The position numbers and the translations under genes were made by a program. Source: Centrapalus pauciflorus (lineage: Eukaryota; Streptophyta; Magnoliopsida; Asterales; Asteraceae). From it: 64,000 bases of DNA. The stretch covers positions 16,605 to 80,604 of the forward strand of contig JAANYP010006920.1 in NCBI GenBank assembly GCA_020465985.1, given 5' to 3'. The notes under the pieces were generated by a model. It saw nothing but the letters and a program-made list of their open reading frames with translations. It was not told the DNA's origin and did no database searches. Of this stretch, positions 48,096 through 60,900 are shown piece after piece (the stretch's first letter is position 1; each line of letters begins with the position of its first letter).

Positions 48096-49072
48096 TATTA
48101 TGATATATATAAACTGACGTTACAGTGAGTTTTATTTAAACTTGTAATTGGGTTGATTTAATCCATAAAAACCTTTATATATACATGTTATCGATATGGG
48201 AAGTTATAAGTCCCTTATATTCATCTAGGGCTTGGTATCACATCCGGATCATCACCCATCACATCTACGCTAACCTGCATTTTACGCAAACATTTTGCTA
48301 TCACCACGTTCGGGAGTCCTCATAGCCCTTATTTTCACACTGTTATGTTTTGGGGTTGAAATATATGCTACGTTTTCATATGGACACGGAAACAACTTCA
48401 TTTCTATTATGTATTACACATGTGGTTCCATCAGCCCTCAAATCATGAATAGTTAATTGCATTTATTTGTAAGCGCGAATATATTGTGGATACATCTATC
48501 GGGAGTCATGTCCCCCATTCGGGTTAGTCTTAATCGGCTAACGACGGCATGCATATATATTCAACACACAGTATTATGTATGGGAATACTACACAGGACA
48601 AACTCATTTAACTAAGCTTTGGTTGCATGATGGTTTATATGTAATATATAACATGGAATTTATGATTTTATAAATTCAAACTCAACTGTTTTTTTCCATA
48701 CAAGTAAAATTTAGGTGTAAACCTATGAGCTCACCAACAATTTTATTGACGTATTTTAGCATGTATTTTCAGAAAATTAAGGCAAGTGTACCGCATCGGA
48801 AATATTTTCAAGCTTCCGTACTTTTGGAGTCGAATGCATTTTCAAACCATCGGAGATTTATTTGCATTATTTTGATTAATTTAATTATGTATTTAAATCT
48901 CTGTATCTCGCGAACTACTTACACCTTATGTTGATTATGTAAAACATTTCTATATTTCAAAATTATATCGATGTATTTTTTAAAACGTCCATATAGTGGT
49001 CGTTCGTTATGATTATGGTTACGCTTCCGCGACGTCACGCTTCATTGCCAACCGGGGTAACGGGGTGTGACA
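46639..49072 (+). repeat. 3' LTR of gypsy element C
   Basis: 2434 bp, TGTAAAATCC to GGGTGTGACA. It matches 39905-40903 in direct and 37925-39590 in inverted orientation. (AT)n at 48019-48090. Small insertions and deletions relative to the inverted arm are frequent. Confidence 0.9.
47181..47190 (+). promoter_or_regulatory. TATA box in LTR of element C
   Basis: TCTATAAATA, followed within about 40 bp by a pyrimidine-rich leader, about 545 bp into the LTR. A good match to the plant TATA consensus and a sensible place for the element's transcription start. Confidence 0.65.
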
Positions 49073-51282
49073 TAGGGGTTAATTAAACTTGTTATGACGT
49101 AGATATTACATTTATGAACATCATGGACAAACATATAATCATTATTAGAATTTGACTTAAAGACATAATGAATCACATTCACTTATGATGCAACTGTTAG
49201 ACTTATATACATGAAATGCTTATGTATAAATGACCTTTAAACTATATTGAACTAACATATGAAACTTGTGTGAATGATGAATGATTCTAAATTAAGTACT
49301 TAGAATATTTAAAACACATACACATGTAAATCTATGGTCTTAATGAAATAAGGCCAAGGGCTAGGACTTAGGTCATAGGGCCGAGAACCAAGGCCAAGGG
49401 CCAAGCCAAGGCCTAAAGCCACAACACACATTCACCACTACCCCGAGACTTGATCTTAGAGTAACAATGTTGGACACACACCTTTAGTGTTGTTAATTAA
49501 TATGAATTTTTAATACACATACTATTCAGAAGCAATGTCTTAGACATACTCACAGTTATGCATAATGATGGACCACACCCACTACTTGTTATTGGTTCTA
49601 TATAGATGGATGTGAAACACACACATATGCCTGATGTTGTTTTATATTCACTTGTGATCATGCCCACTCATAACTGAACTTTATGGTTGCTGTTATGAAC
49701 ATGAGACTCATACATATAATATGCATCTAAATGATTCTATTTGCGTTTAACAGCTGGGGCACCCAGAGATTTAATCTCGAGGTTATGGACTTAGCATACA
49801 CACTAGGGATGGGCAAATAACCGTTTGACCCAAACCTGACCAGAACCGAACCGAACTATTTCATTTTGGGGCCGGTTTTCGGTTCCTATAATCCCTACAA
49901 TTTGGTTTTCAGTTCCATCAGGTTCAGTCCTGTCCAGTTTTCCTTTTTTCTTTGTAAAAGTCGGGAAATGACCAGAACCGGACCGAACTGGACAAGACCA
50001 TTTCATATTTGGGTCGGTTATTGATTTTTCACATTTTTAGTTTTCAGGGAATTCGGGATCGGGCCGGTTCCAGAACTGAGCTCACTCCTAATGCACACAC
50101 ATAACTAAGGTACATGCTATACATTCAATAAAATTCATGGCTGCAGCATCTGTTTTCTTCACACAGAACACCCCAAGAATGAATCTCGGGTTTAAGGATT
50201 CAATCAACAGCAGCACAACACACACACACACCTATATGATTGTTGCAACTTCTATTTTTGGTCTCATGCTCAACCATAAACTTAATTTCTGTACCCCATG
50301 AGCATACATGTGTTTCTGTTATGCTTACTCAGCACACAAACACATGTTGTTCTTACACATATTTACATGCAATGTTGTTGATAATTAACTTTAAACACAC
50401 ACTTGTATACATATTTAAATTGAAAGAAAGAACATAAAGTCCAACCCAACCCTTGCTCCTAGATTTATGAATCTCGGGAGTCACAATTCAGCACACACAT
50501 TCACAACTTATATATTTATAAACTACTTGTTTCGTTGCAGAATTGAAATGAATGATGGGCGAATTCAGTATTCAATGATCAAGCAAATGAAAGAGAACAA
50601 ATATAAGGTCATATAGACCAAGATTTTATGTCTATCCCCCTTTGTCGGACTGCACACACACACACACACGACACAGAAACGAGACTAAGCCTCACCCTGA
50701 ACTCAAAAACATTGAAATTCGTTCTAGATTTTGACATAAAACAACAATTAAACACAAATATATGGCATGCATGAACTTATCTTGATGTTTTATGCACATT
50801 TGATATTTTAATTTGATGTTTCAATGACTATTATGCCAAAAATACTTCCTGGAAACCGCATGCCTATTTGCACACTCCATGAGATGATTTAAAGCTATAC
50901 ATACATTAAATCTTTGTTATAATCTTGTTGATACATGTTCGTAATCATCAAAGAACACAATACAACTTGATTCTTGTAATTTCTTCAAGGATTGAAGAAA
51001 ATTTCTTAGAGAGAAGCGTAGGTTTAGAGAGAGAAGCTCTCTAAAATTTATTTACATGCATTTGAAATGAGTAGGTTGTATTTTGATGAGTAATAATCTT
51101 ATTGATAGGTGTTAATTTAATAAGGGTTTGGACTATTGTCAATTTACACCATTAACTTAATACATTATATAAAAATAGCACAAATAACATTTGAATATAA
51201 CTTTTATTGACTTGACATAATTTTCATTGCTAAATTACAAATAGAATTACGTTAAATGTTAATCAAAGTTCAGGTTGTTACA
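49073..51282 (-). repeat. gypsy-family LTR fragment (TGTAACAACC end)
   Basis: On the minus strand it starts TGTAACAACCTGAAC at 51282. It contains CCGAGAC/GTCTCGG-type palindromes near 50681, 50458, 50170, 49759 and 49441, beginning about 585 bp in, as in related LTRs. A GGCCAAGG cluster lies at 49350-49425. The end is cut by the element C LTR at 49072; it may continue at 37924 going left. An hAT MITE sits inside. Confidence 0.65.
49804..50090. mobile_element. hAT-type MITE
   Basis: 287 bp, left end TAGGGATGGGC, complement of right end TAGGAGTGAGC. The flanking octamers are ATACACAC (49796-49803) and ATGCACAC (50091-50098), an 8-bp target duplication with one change. The interior is rich in subterminal CCGG/GAACCG motifs (ACCAGAACCG twice), typical of hAT ends. 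No coding capacity. Confidence 0.8.
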
Positions 51283-51552
51283 CCCCAATAACGAATCCTT
51301 GAATCTGTCAAACCCACACGGATATCGTCCGGTCTTGTTTCCATCGCCTCAAAATTCTGGGTTTTTGAAAGCTTCAGATTCGAGATGTGGTTTCAATCCA
51401 GATTTGTTCTTTAGTAAAAATTAGGGTTCTTGTTCCAACAATTCAGGGTTTCAAATGTTCTTGCATTCTTTCTCCGCGGATTTAATGTTCTCGTGTTTTT
51501 ATGTTTTGGTGTTCATCTATGACTTAGAAGTCTCGATTTTGTGTTCATGGTA
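51283..51552. other. short spacer between LTRs
   Basis: 270 bp with no recognised gene; it includes an ATTAGGGTTCTTG leader-like string. It may be old flanking DNA. Confidence 0.4.
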
Positions 51553-52140
51553 TGTAACACCCATACAACAATAATACATATTTAAGTGTAATTAAAAATA
51601 ATTAATACATTAATACTTGCAGAATTATGGTATAATATAAAATTTTTACAACTAATGCATCATAAGTGATGCATCCAAATAACAACTATTAAAGTCTACA
51701 AGGTTAAACTTCATGGTCCTGCAAATAAATAGTGAAGGCCAGGAAGTCGGCTACCCAAACGCAACACGATAACCAAAGCATACCGTCAGTCTCAGGTCTA
51801 CAATCTTCAACAATTAGGATGACTATATGCTTTCCGCCCAAAAGATCAAAGCCTGTAAAAAAAAAGTTAACAACTAGATGGTAAACAACGAAAGTTGTTT
51901 AGTGAATTATATGATTAATTGAATAACAATTACACAATAATTATGTCTATCCAACACGTATTTCCTATCAACCAAAACATAAAGGCCAATGATGGCCAAT
52001 GCCAAGTTAGAGTGTAATCACCTCATCCTCATTGAGGATTATTGGTGTCCCACCTCGAATACACGATCTATAAGATGTCCCACAAATATGTGTTCCCGTC
52101 TGAGGGCTATAAACTTTCCAACATTAATCAATCACACAAA

Positions 52141-52305
52141 TTCCATTTTCACCGCCCCGCCCAACCGAGTCAAGGTGGGGAATAATCACAATCTTTGGTA
52201 TCCACCTCACTTATCTAGGCTAATCCGATCAAGGTAGGGAACCATCTCAATAAATTTGGAATCCACCTCACCCATCCGGGCTAATCCGGCCAAGGTAGGG
52301 TTCCA
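52141..52305. repeat. about 60-bp tandem repeat, three copies
   Basis: CAAGGTGGGG/CAAGGTAGGG begins at 52171, 52230 and 52291. Units contain TCCACCTCAC and GGCTAATCCG. The copies differ at several sites. Confidence 0.8.
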
Positions 52306-53794
52306 TATGGTCATAGTAGCATGCTGTAACGTTTAGTTATCATCACCCACATGTGGCCCATTACATCACTAAATACATACTACTAACGACAACACAACAC
52401 GAGTGTTGCCAAGACATGCTTGCAGCCCAACTTGTCAGATCATCATCTCCTGTCACACATAGGCGGCCCGTTGCTGTCTTCACATTTTGCAACACTTATC
52501 GGGGCTTCCAGTCCGACCATGCTTGCTGTCCTCATATGATAGATACCCACATAAGCAATTTGTATATGTATATGTAATTGGCCACGTCTACCCCGATTGA
52601 TCACGGGAGTGGTTCCCAACAAGTTACATACACACATACATACACAACCACATCTACTCTGAATTAGAACGGGAGTGGTCGTCTAACAATAAATCATATA
52701 TACTAGGCACGACCTACATCATGTACATTTGGCCTTTCACAATCCAAATAGACTGAGAATAAGCCTTGGACATCCATATGAGTCCAACCAAAGTTGAGGT
52801 CTAAAGAGCCTCATTAGAAGCAATAGTGGGTCATATGACCCTTTAAGAGTAGTCACCAATGTGGCCTAACTAACCATTTAAGAGTGACCACCTACGTGAT
52901 CCAACTAACCATTCACCATTAACGGTTGTAATATATCATCGATGTCGTTTAATAATCTCTAATAAGCCTATCGAAATAGTCCTTATCCACAGTTTATAAG
53001 CAACTAATTGTCACGATGAGTGACCCAATTTTCAACTCGGAATTATCATGCATTCATCTCAACGATTAACCATTACCAAATAAATGAATTGTTTGTCCGA
53101 TGAGGTCATCAGTCATGTATCATCAAATTTCAGTTCATATTATTCATGCATTTAAACATTTAAGCATACCATATGAAATGCATGACATTAATTAGCATGT
53201 TAATGTGCATGGTCACATATCGTGTTATTAACAAAGGCATAAACAACAATTAACATATAATCATTCTTCTATATTAGTCCTAGAACTCACTGTGATTGGC
53301 TAATTATAGCCTCGACGTCTCAATCCGTCCCATAAATACCAAAATAAGGCAAAAGCTTCTTCGAATAGGCTTCAATGATCCAATTTACCTAAATAAGGTT
53401 TACATAACAAATATGTAAGCCCCTAAAGCTTATTAGGTCCATCAAGTTCTCCGAATGTGAGTTCGGGTAACAACGTGAGAGTTTCGGGTCATTTCGGTGC
53501 CCAACGAACTCAGATTATGTTCCAACTTTGGGATCAACTAGACTCTTACAGTAGGAGTTGTAAACAAGTGTTAGATCCCGACGTAGAGGCTCAATGGTCT
53601 CAACAACTCTTAAAACCTTTCCAAATACATTTCGGGTTCCAAACAGAAAACCTTAATCCATTTTGGGACCCTATGAGACCCGAATGTGGAATTAAACTTT
53701 AGATACCTTAAACACGTAAGAGGTATTTTGCAAGTATTAGATGTTAGCGTATGCCCCTGGAGCCAAAAAATGAAAATATTGGACAGAAGAGTTT

Positions 53795-53828
53795 GACTCG
53801 TCGAGTCGTATGGGCGACTCGTCGAGTC
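53795..53828. repeat. paired GACTCG-T-CGAGTC palindromes
   Basis: The 13-mer GACTCGTCGAGTC occurs at 53795-53807 and 53816-53828, eight bases apart. Each is a palindrome around one T. Confidence 0.95.
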
Positions 53829-54237
53829 GGCCTCAGACCTACACTTCTCCCCCTACGGGTTTTACACCCAAAATTTTAAAACTCAATCAAACTCAAAACC
53901 AACACCTGAGATTGATCATACAACATATTTTAACACTTTTGAGCTAAATATAGATATGTATTATGGCTCCATTTTGATCAACTAACAATATCTAACAACA
54001 TTTATTATCATTGCAGCAAATAAGAAACCATTTGGTATAAAACCCATTTGAGTTCCACATCTTGAAATGGAGCTCCAAGAAAGAGAAAGAAGATAATGAA
54101 AGTGTAAAAGAATATATACCTCAAATGTAGCTACAATATGCAAGAATTAAAGCTTCAATATCCAACTTCTTGATCATCCAAGCAAACCCTAGCCTTTTTT
54201 TATTCTTTTCTCTTCTTCTTTCTCTCTAATATGCAAG

Positions 54238-54238
<1 letters not shown>

Positions 54239-54268
<30 letters not shown>
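54239..54268. repeat. (AC)n microsatellite
   Basis: 15 AC units followed by CCATGGGG. Confidence 0.95.
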
Positions 54269-54270
<2 letters not shown>

Positions 54271-54886
54271 CATGGGGTGTCTATGTTGGACGTTTTTAAC
54301 AGGGAAAAAGGGGGAGGGGTTTGACCTAGGGATGAGATCGGTATTGGACCAGTACCAAACCGGTTAGTACCGATATTTTTTTTTGGTCAATTGAAGGTAC
54401 CGCATACCAAACCGAATTTGATTGACCGGTTCGGTCCCGGTATCGGTACCGGTTAACCGGTACTATACCAAATTTGGTACCGAAATTTAAAAATACTTAG
54501 CAATTTATTTTAAATATCTACACTTAACATGTTTCTATATGCTCATATCCATTGTAGCTTTCAAATCCACAACCCACAAAATCATTTAAAAATAATTAAA
54601 GTTCACAAATGTAAATGTGAAGTATCAAAGTCTTAATTTACTTACATGTAAACTCAAAGCAAACATAAAAAGTCATTCCGAATGTCATAATCCTTGTTAT
54701 TCTTTTTCCCTTTCTTTTCCATTTTGCTCGTTCACCGCTGCTTCGATTTATATAGATAAAAACAACAAACAAAAGTAAGTTAAACTTAAATGTTTATTTT
54801 ATAAACAAAGCAAGTAAAAAGTATGAATTACCTTTGGCAATGTCGTCGTCGTTTAAGATATCATCAATGTCATCCACAATTAGTTT

Positions 54887-56085
54887 TCATGATTTTCTCA
54901 CCCAATCTTGAGTGCAAACCAAAGCCTCAACTATTGAACTTGACAAATTCGTTCTATATGGGTCTAGTACATGACCACTTGTACTAAACGCCGACTCAGA
55001 TGCCATAGTAGAGATTTGTATTGCCAATAAATCTATCAAATCAACAAAGTTAGCAAACAATAATAATATAAACAAAGTTAAAATACATTTAAAAAGTATA
55101 ATACTTTACCTTTAGCCATCCGAGATACAATTGGAAACCTAATAGCATTTAGCTTCCACCATCTAAGTATGTCAAACCCGGTAGTAAAATTAACTTTGGC
55201 TCATTTAGGTACCTCTTTAACTCGGTTTCAATTGCAACCGAGTTACTACCTTCTACATGTAGAAATTCTGCAAATAAGTCATTATCCCCATCACATTCAA
55301 CATTGTTTTCATCATTACATGCTTGCTGAGATGCCGAGTTATATTCAACCTTGTCAAACCTTTCTTTGTATGTTTTAAACAACCTTTCCAATCTTTTCTC
55401 AACCTCTTTCACCATATCCGACACTTTCTTGTCAATGTCTTGTTGTGACAATGGATTTCCTTCGTTATACCATACATAATCATCTTTTTAAAACAATGTG
55501 CAACAAATGATGATTTCATAGTAGGATCCAACATGACAGAAAAATACATAAAGTCATTCAACTTATCAAACTTCCCCCAATACTTATCATATTTCTCTCG
55601 CATAGAAGCAGCCATTAGAAAAAAATTGGGCCGAGTCTCCCACACACGTAGATGTTTGTCTACGTCAAGAATTTCTCTAAAACAAATATGAGCTAAAGGC
55701 TTTGAAGCGGCGGACACAGTTTCCGTTTTATTCTTGAATTTCTCTAGAAACTCAACAAGTTCCTTGCATATACCAAAATCCGAATGATCAGGAACTCTAT
55801 CAAGATCATGGACATAACTATTATCCTCAAGTTCATATGCAAAAAATACCTCCCTTAAGTCCAAGGCAATTTTCAACATCTCATATGTGGAATTCCATCG
55901 AGTAGGACAATCACCACACAAAAACCTCTTTGATTCGAGTTTACTATCTTTCATGCATTTTTTAAACTTGGTTATTCTTTGTGTTGAATTTCGAATATAC
56001 CTAACCACTTTGTACACATTCAACATGATATTTATGATGTGATAAACCATCCTTCACAATAAGGTTAAGAATATCAGTCATACAC
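54887..56085 (-). pseudogene. hAT transposase, C-terminal two-thirds
   Basis: hAT transposases cut and paste the element through an RNase H-like DDE core. On the minus strand: ILNLIVKDGL at 56075-56040, CGDCPTRWNSTYEML near 55905, KPLAH...WETRPNFFLMA near 55650 and FSVMLDPTMK near 55530. Then come a middle region (KRYLNEPK near 55210) and the dimerisation domain STMASESAFSTSGHVLDPYR with VEALVCTQDW, stop at 54887-54889. Frames change near 56050 and 55420-55450, so it is inactive. One intron (55033-55109) is kept near the C-terminus. The BED zinc finger and first catalytic residues lie on the far side of gypsy D. Confidence 0.88.
55033..55109 (-). other. intron in hAT transposase
   Basis: 77 bp. 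The minus strand reads ...GGCTAAAG|GTAAAG...TTTGATAG|ATTTATTGG. Splicing joins AK to DLLAIQIST in frame, giving the continuous hAT C-terminal pattern. It also removes an AT-rich stretch that contains stops. Confidence 0.75.
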
Positions 56086-57230
56086 TGTAACACCCCTCCC
56101 GATCCCGGAAATGCCACGTCAATATAATATCATAAGTGGCAATAACGCAACGGATCTATAACACACGTGTCATAGGGTAATGCAGATTATGGCTAATTAA
56201 AAACTTTAAACACAAAGTTAATACATTCAAATCCCAGATTGACAAAACGTACAAATCCCGGTCACTGGATACATCGACCCCAAAACAACCATTATACAAG
56301 TTCTATACAACATATGAAACTACTACGGATCTTCAATTCAACCTTGACTCTATCTCGGCTGCGGCTGAGATCCTTTCTGATTCCCTGAACATGTTAGACT
56401 CGATAACGTGAGCTATAAAGCCCGTGAGCACGCGAGGGTTGACACTGCACAGAACACATAGCACATAGCACGCAAACCCTGTCCCTGTCCCTGTCCCGAT
56501 AACCCAACACACATCTCAGGTATAAAGCACAAGTATGAGATCGGAGTACACATAGCCCTGCGGGGACCCCTCCCCGGTGGACACATTGCACACAGCAATG
56601 GTCGGTAATACCCTGTAGCACGGAAGCTACCCGGCTACAGGCCCTGCCGTATATATACGCTCCAAGGACTGTAAGGGACAGTCAACCCGCGCGATTCCCC
56701 TTCGCGACTTATCGTCCGTATGGAACTCATCACGGACCCCTGAACCGATCTCGCATCTCATACATAACACGTATAAGGAATAGAGCATACCTGAGGTTCA
56801 CGTCCCTGTCTCACATAGATATAACACGCACAAGATAGCAACACAGCTAAAATCATAAAGACGGCGCGCGTTTGGAAAAGTCTCGAGTACTCACCTGATT
56901 GGTTCCCCGAAGTTGGGCCTCCCTGATCGAACCCTGCTCGAGATCCACTAGTCCCTGTAATCACACGGATAGCCCAATCAATCAATCGCAATTCCCAATT
57001 AACACATATCACATGATTACAACAATTCGGACTCAATTCAAACCCGATAGCCCCACGGAACCGAAACCCGACCAATACCCGAAACTCGACTCAAACCCGA
57101 CTCAAGGCAATCCCAAACAAGATCCCAATCCCAACAAAACACAGCCCAAGCAATCCCGAAGGGAACCCGACACAATACGACCCAAACTCAATTTACAAAG
57201 TTAAACTCGGATTTTCCCAGCAGGCCTTTG

Positions 57231-57266
57231 GTCGCGCCGCGGGGACTCTGGTGGTCGCGCCGCGAC
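57231..57266. repeat. paired GTCGCGCCGCG motifs in LTR
   Basis: GTCGCGCCGCGGG at 57231 and GTCGCGCCGCGAC at 57254-57266, the latter palindromic around one C. The same pair is in the other LTR at 63931 and 63954-63966. Confidence 0.9.
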
Positions 57267-57634
57267 CCCGCGAAACCCCTGTTCTTGACCTGCGATTTCC
57301 ATGGTTGCCCAGGAGTATACCACTCCTTTCTTACACGAATTTGACCATAAATACACATACAAAACCATACATACTGGCCCTTATAATCTTTCAAACAATT
57401 TCCCAATTCATCTCAACATGTACAACAAGTTTGAAGGCCAAATTCAAGAATCCTTACCTCTTGGAGCTCAAGAACACCCACACAAGAAGAATAGGAGATG
57501 AAGGTGCTAATCCAATTTCAGCAACACAAAATTCTTAGATTAAAAGAGGTCTCTTGCTGAATCTCTTCACACAAACACACACATACACACTTTTAGGGAT
57601 TTTAGAATGGATAGGGGTGAAAGAAGATATGCAT

Positions 57635-57643
57635 CCATATATA
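57635..57643 (-). promoter_or_regulatory. TATA box in LTR of gypsy D
   Basis: The minus strand reads TATATATGG about 260 bp into the LTR, followed by CT-rich leader-like sequence. Likely the core promoter. The matching position in the 5' LTR lies outside the window. Confidence 0.6.
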
Positions 57644-57903
57644 CGATCCCATCTCAATCGGTCCCGAACCCAATAACCCGAACCCGATATCACATTTTCA
57701 ATATTTATGCCCATTTAACCCATTTAATCCCACGATCCCAACAATATAATCCGTTCATTAAATTTATAACCCGATGACACGCAAGCCCAATCCCGACACG
57801 TATCAATCCACGAAACGGGATATAATTGGACCAACCCAATATTAATAAATTATTTATCCACTAAAATAATTCCACGTACCAGGTCGAAATAACGGATGTT
57901 ACA

Positions 57904-57920
57904 AATCCTCCCCTCTTAAA
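57904..57920 (-). other. polypurine tract of gypsy D
   Basis: The minus strand reads TTAAGAGGGGAGGATTT directly before the 3' LTR. Confidence 0.85.
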
Positions 57921-57938
57921 GAGATTCCGTCCCGGAAT

Positions 57939-60900
57939 CTAACTCGAATTCGGGAATAGGTGAGGATATCTCGATCGCATTTCCAACTCGGGCTCCCAAG
58001 TAGCGTTGGTACCTTTATGGTGTCTCCACTGAACAAGTACCAAGGCAATCTCTTTATTCCTCAGCTTCTTAATCTTTCGATCGGTCACGGCCTCGGGCTG
58101 CTCCACATATCGCAGCTGATCATCGACTGTAATCTCGGATAAGGGCACATACTGATCATCTGTAGCCAGACACTTCCGGAGATGACTCACGTGAAACGTA
58201 TCGTGCACACCAGCCAACTCTGAAGGCAATCGCAGTCGATAGGCCTGATCCCGGACTCTCTCAACGACCTCGAACGGCCCAATATACCGCGGACTCAGCT
58301 TCCCACGATGTCTGAATCGAATAACCCCTTTCCACGGTGACACTTTAAGTAAGACACGGTCCCCAACACTAAATTCTAACTCTTTCAGACGGCGATCGGC
58401 ATAGCTCTTTTGACGGCTCTGGGCGACCCTCATATGCTCCCGAATTATAGCCACCTTGTCACTGGTCTCCTGGAGTAACTCCGGCCCGCTAATAGGTCGC
58501 TCACCGACCTCGCCCCAACACACTGGGGTCAGGCACTTACGCCCATATAGTGCCTCAAACGGAGCCATTTTAATCGTGGCGTGATAGCTGTTATTATACG
58601 CGAACTCGACCAACGGTAAATGCACGTCCCAGTTGCCGCTGAAGTCGATAGCACACGCCCGCAACATATCCTCGAGGGTCTGATTGGTGCGCTCGGTCTG
58701 CCCGTCAGTCTGCGGTCTATACGCCGTGCTCAGCTGAACTCTGGTACCCAATTCCCGCTGGAAACTCTGCCAGAAATGAGACGTAAACCGCGTATCCCTG
58801 TCCGAAGTAATCGACATCGGAATCCCATGCCGCGATACTACCTCGTTGATGTACAGTCTCGCTAACTGATCCATGGTGATAGTACCCCGAACGGCTAAGA
58901 AGTGCGCACTCTTCGTTAGTCGATCCACTATAACCCAGATCATGTCGTTCCCGCGGACCGTGCGTGGAAGTCTTACAATGAAATCCATCGTAATATGATA
59001 CCACTTCCACTCGGGGATTTCCAACGGCTGTAGATGCCCGTGCGGCTTCTGATGCTCGGCTTTGACCCTGAGACACGTCATGCATTGCTCGACATACCGG
59101 CCCACATCCCTTTTTATTCCCGGCCACCAGTAGAAGTCACGGAGATCATGATACATCTTAGTACTCCCCGGATGCACAGATAGCCTCGACCGATGCGACT
59201 CATCAAGAATCAACTGTCGCAAATTCCCAACCCTTGGGACCCAAACCCTATCACGGAACACAAGCAACCCACGATCGTCCCTGATCAATGACTCAAGCTG
59301 CCCGATCAATCGTTCACGCTTCACATTATCACCTCGCAGGCCCTCCTGCTGCGCTATTCTCAGACTGTCGATCAATGTCGAGGTAATCTCAAGCCTCGAA
59401 GCTCTGGAAATCATAGTCTGGCCGCATGCCCTACGGCTCAGCGCGTCAGCTACCACATTAGCCCGACCCGGGTGGTACTGAATCTCGCAATCGTAGTCCT
59501 TAAGCAACTCAAGGCTACGGCGCTGTCGCATATTAAGATCTTTCTGGCTGAACAAATACTGAAGACTCTTATGATCGGTATACACAATAAACCGAGACCC
59601 ATACAGATAATGACGCCAAATCTTCAACGCAAACACAATGGCGTCCAACTCTAAATCGTGCACGGTATGGTTCTCCTCGTAGGTCTTCAGCTGGCGCGAG
59701 GCATAAGCGATCACTTTCCCTCGCTGCATCAGAACACAGCCCAGACCTGACCCTGAAGCATCACAGTACACAACCAAATCCTCGGTCCCCTCTGGCAAGG
59801 CCAACACTGGAGCCTGACATAACCGGGTCTTCAATTCTCTGAACGCACGCTCCTGATCCTCGGACCACTCAAACGGAACGGACTGCCGTGTCAATCTCGT
59901 CAACGGCAAGGAAATCCTCGAGAAATCCTGGATGAAGCGTCTATAATACCCGGCGAGACCCAGAAAACTACGAATTTCAGGCACTGATCTCGGAGGCTCC
60001 CAACTCATCACCGGCTCAATCTTGGCCGGATCCACTTTTATACCCTCGGCACTGACCACGTGACCCAAAAACTGCACTTCCCGAAGCCAAAATTCACATT
60101 TGGACAGCTTCGCATACAACTTCTCCCTGCGCAGCACAGTCAAAATCTCTCGGAGGTGCTGCTCGTGGTCCTCGGCACTCCGCGAATAGATAAGGATATC
60201 ATCGATGAACACGATCACGAATCTATCCAACATAGCTCTACACACCCGATTCATCAAATCCATGAAAGCGGCGGGTGCGTTAGTCAAACCGAAAGGCATC
60301 ACAAGGAACTCGTAATGCCCATAACGAGTCCGAAACGCTGTCTTCGGCACATCCTCGTCCCTGACCCTCAACTGATGGTAACCCGATCGCAAGTCGATCT
60401 TGGAGAAATAGCTCGAGCCCTGGAGCTGATCGAACAGGTCATCAATACGTGGAAGCGGATAACGATTCTTCACGGTCACTTTGTTCAACTCCCGATAGTC
60501 GATACACATCCGCATACTACCGTCCTTCTTTTTCACGAAAAGCACTGGCGCACCCCACGGCGACGAACTAGGACGGATAAATCCACGATCCAGAAGCTCC
60601 TGCAACTGAGACATCAGCTCTCGCATCTCTGTCGGTGCCAGCCTATAAGGCGTCTTAGCAATCGGCACCGCCCCAGGAACAAGATCGATCCGAAACTCTA
60701 CTTGGCGATCTGGCGGTAACCCAGGCAACTCCTCTGGGAATACCTCAGGGAACTCACGAACCACCGGAATATCCTCTAAGGTCTTCTTTTCCTTCCTCGC
60801 GTCAACTACATAAGCTAGGAAGGTCTCGCACCCTTTAGAGACATATCTCTGAGCCCTGGCCATAGATACAATCCCAATATCTCCCTTACGGCGTTCTCCA

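Larger units (their letters stand above)
51553..54326 (-). repeat. LTR-like sequence, interrupted by hAT element
   Basis: Begins TGTAACACCCATAC at 51553, like the outer edge of the LTR at 56086 (TGTAACACCCCTC), and has no pol-like frame. It includes a 60-bp tandem repeat, paired GACTCG/CGAGTC palindromes and an (AC)n tract near its right end. The other terminus is not in the window because the hAT element enters at 54327. Orientation is inferred from similarity in layout to 56086-57903. Confidence 0.5.
54327..56085 (-). mobile_element. hAT transposon, part left of gypsy D insertion
   Basis: The left terminus TAGGGATGAGATC at 54327 is of hAT type, followed by about 160 bp dense in GGTACCG, ACCGGT and GGTACC motifs, the usual subterminal transposase sites. 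The minus-strand transposase C-terminal part lies within. It is cut at 56085 by gypsy D, so the other end and transposase N-terminus are outside the window. The candidate left duplication is GTTTGACC (54319-54326), not checkable here. Confidence 0.85.
56086..57903 (-). repeat. 3' LTR of gypsy D
   Basis: 1818 bp. On the element strand it starts TGTAACATCCGTTATTTCG at 57903 and ends GGGAGGGGTGTTACA at 56086. It carries GTCGCGCCGCG motifs at 57231 and 57254. It differs from the other LTR mainly in a few clusters. Confidence 0.93.

Noticed and set aside
56394..56621. Short minus-strand frame repeated identically at 63091-63318
   Set aside because: It lies in both LTRs of gypsy D, so duplication is by LTR synthesis; composition gives no sign of a protein.
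57960..60719. Plus-strand frames opposite the gypsy D polyprotein
   Set aside because: Antisense shadows of a strongly coding minus-strand gene.
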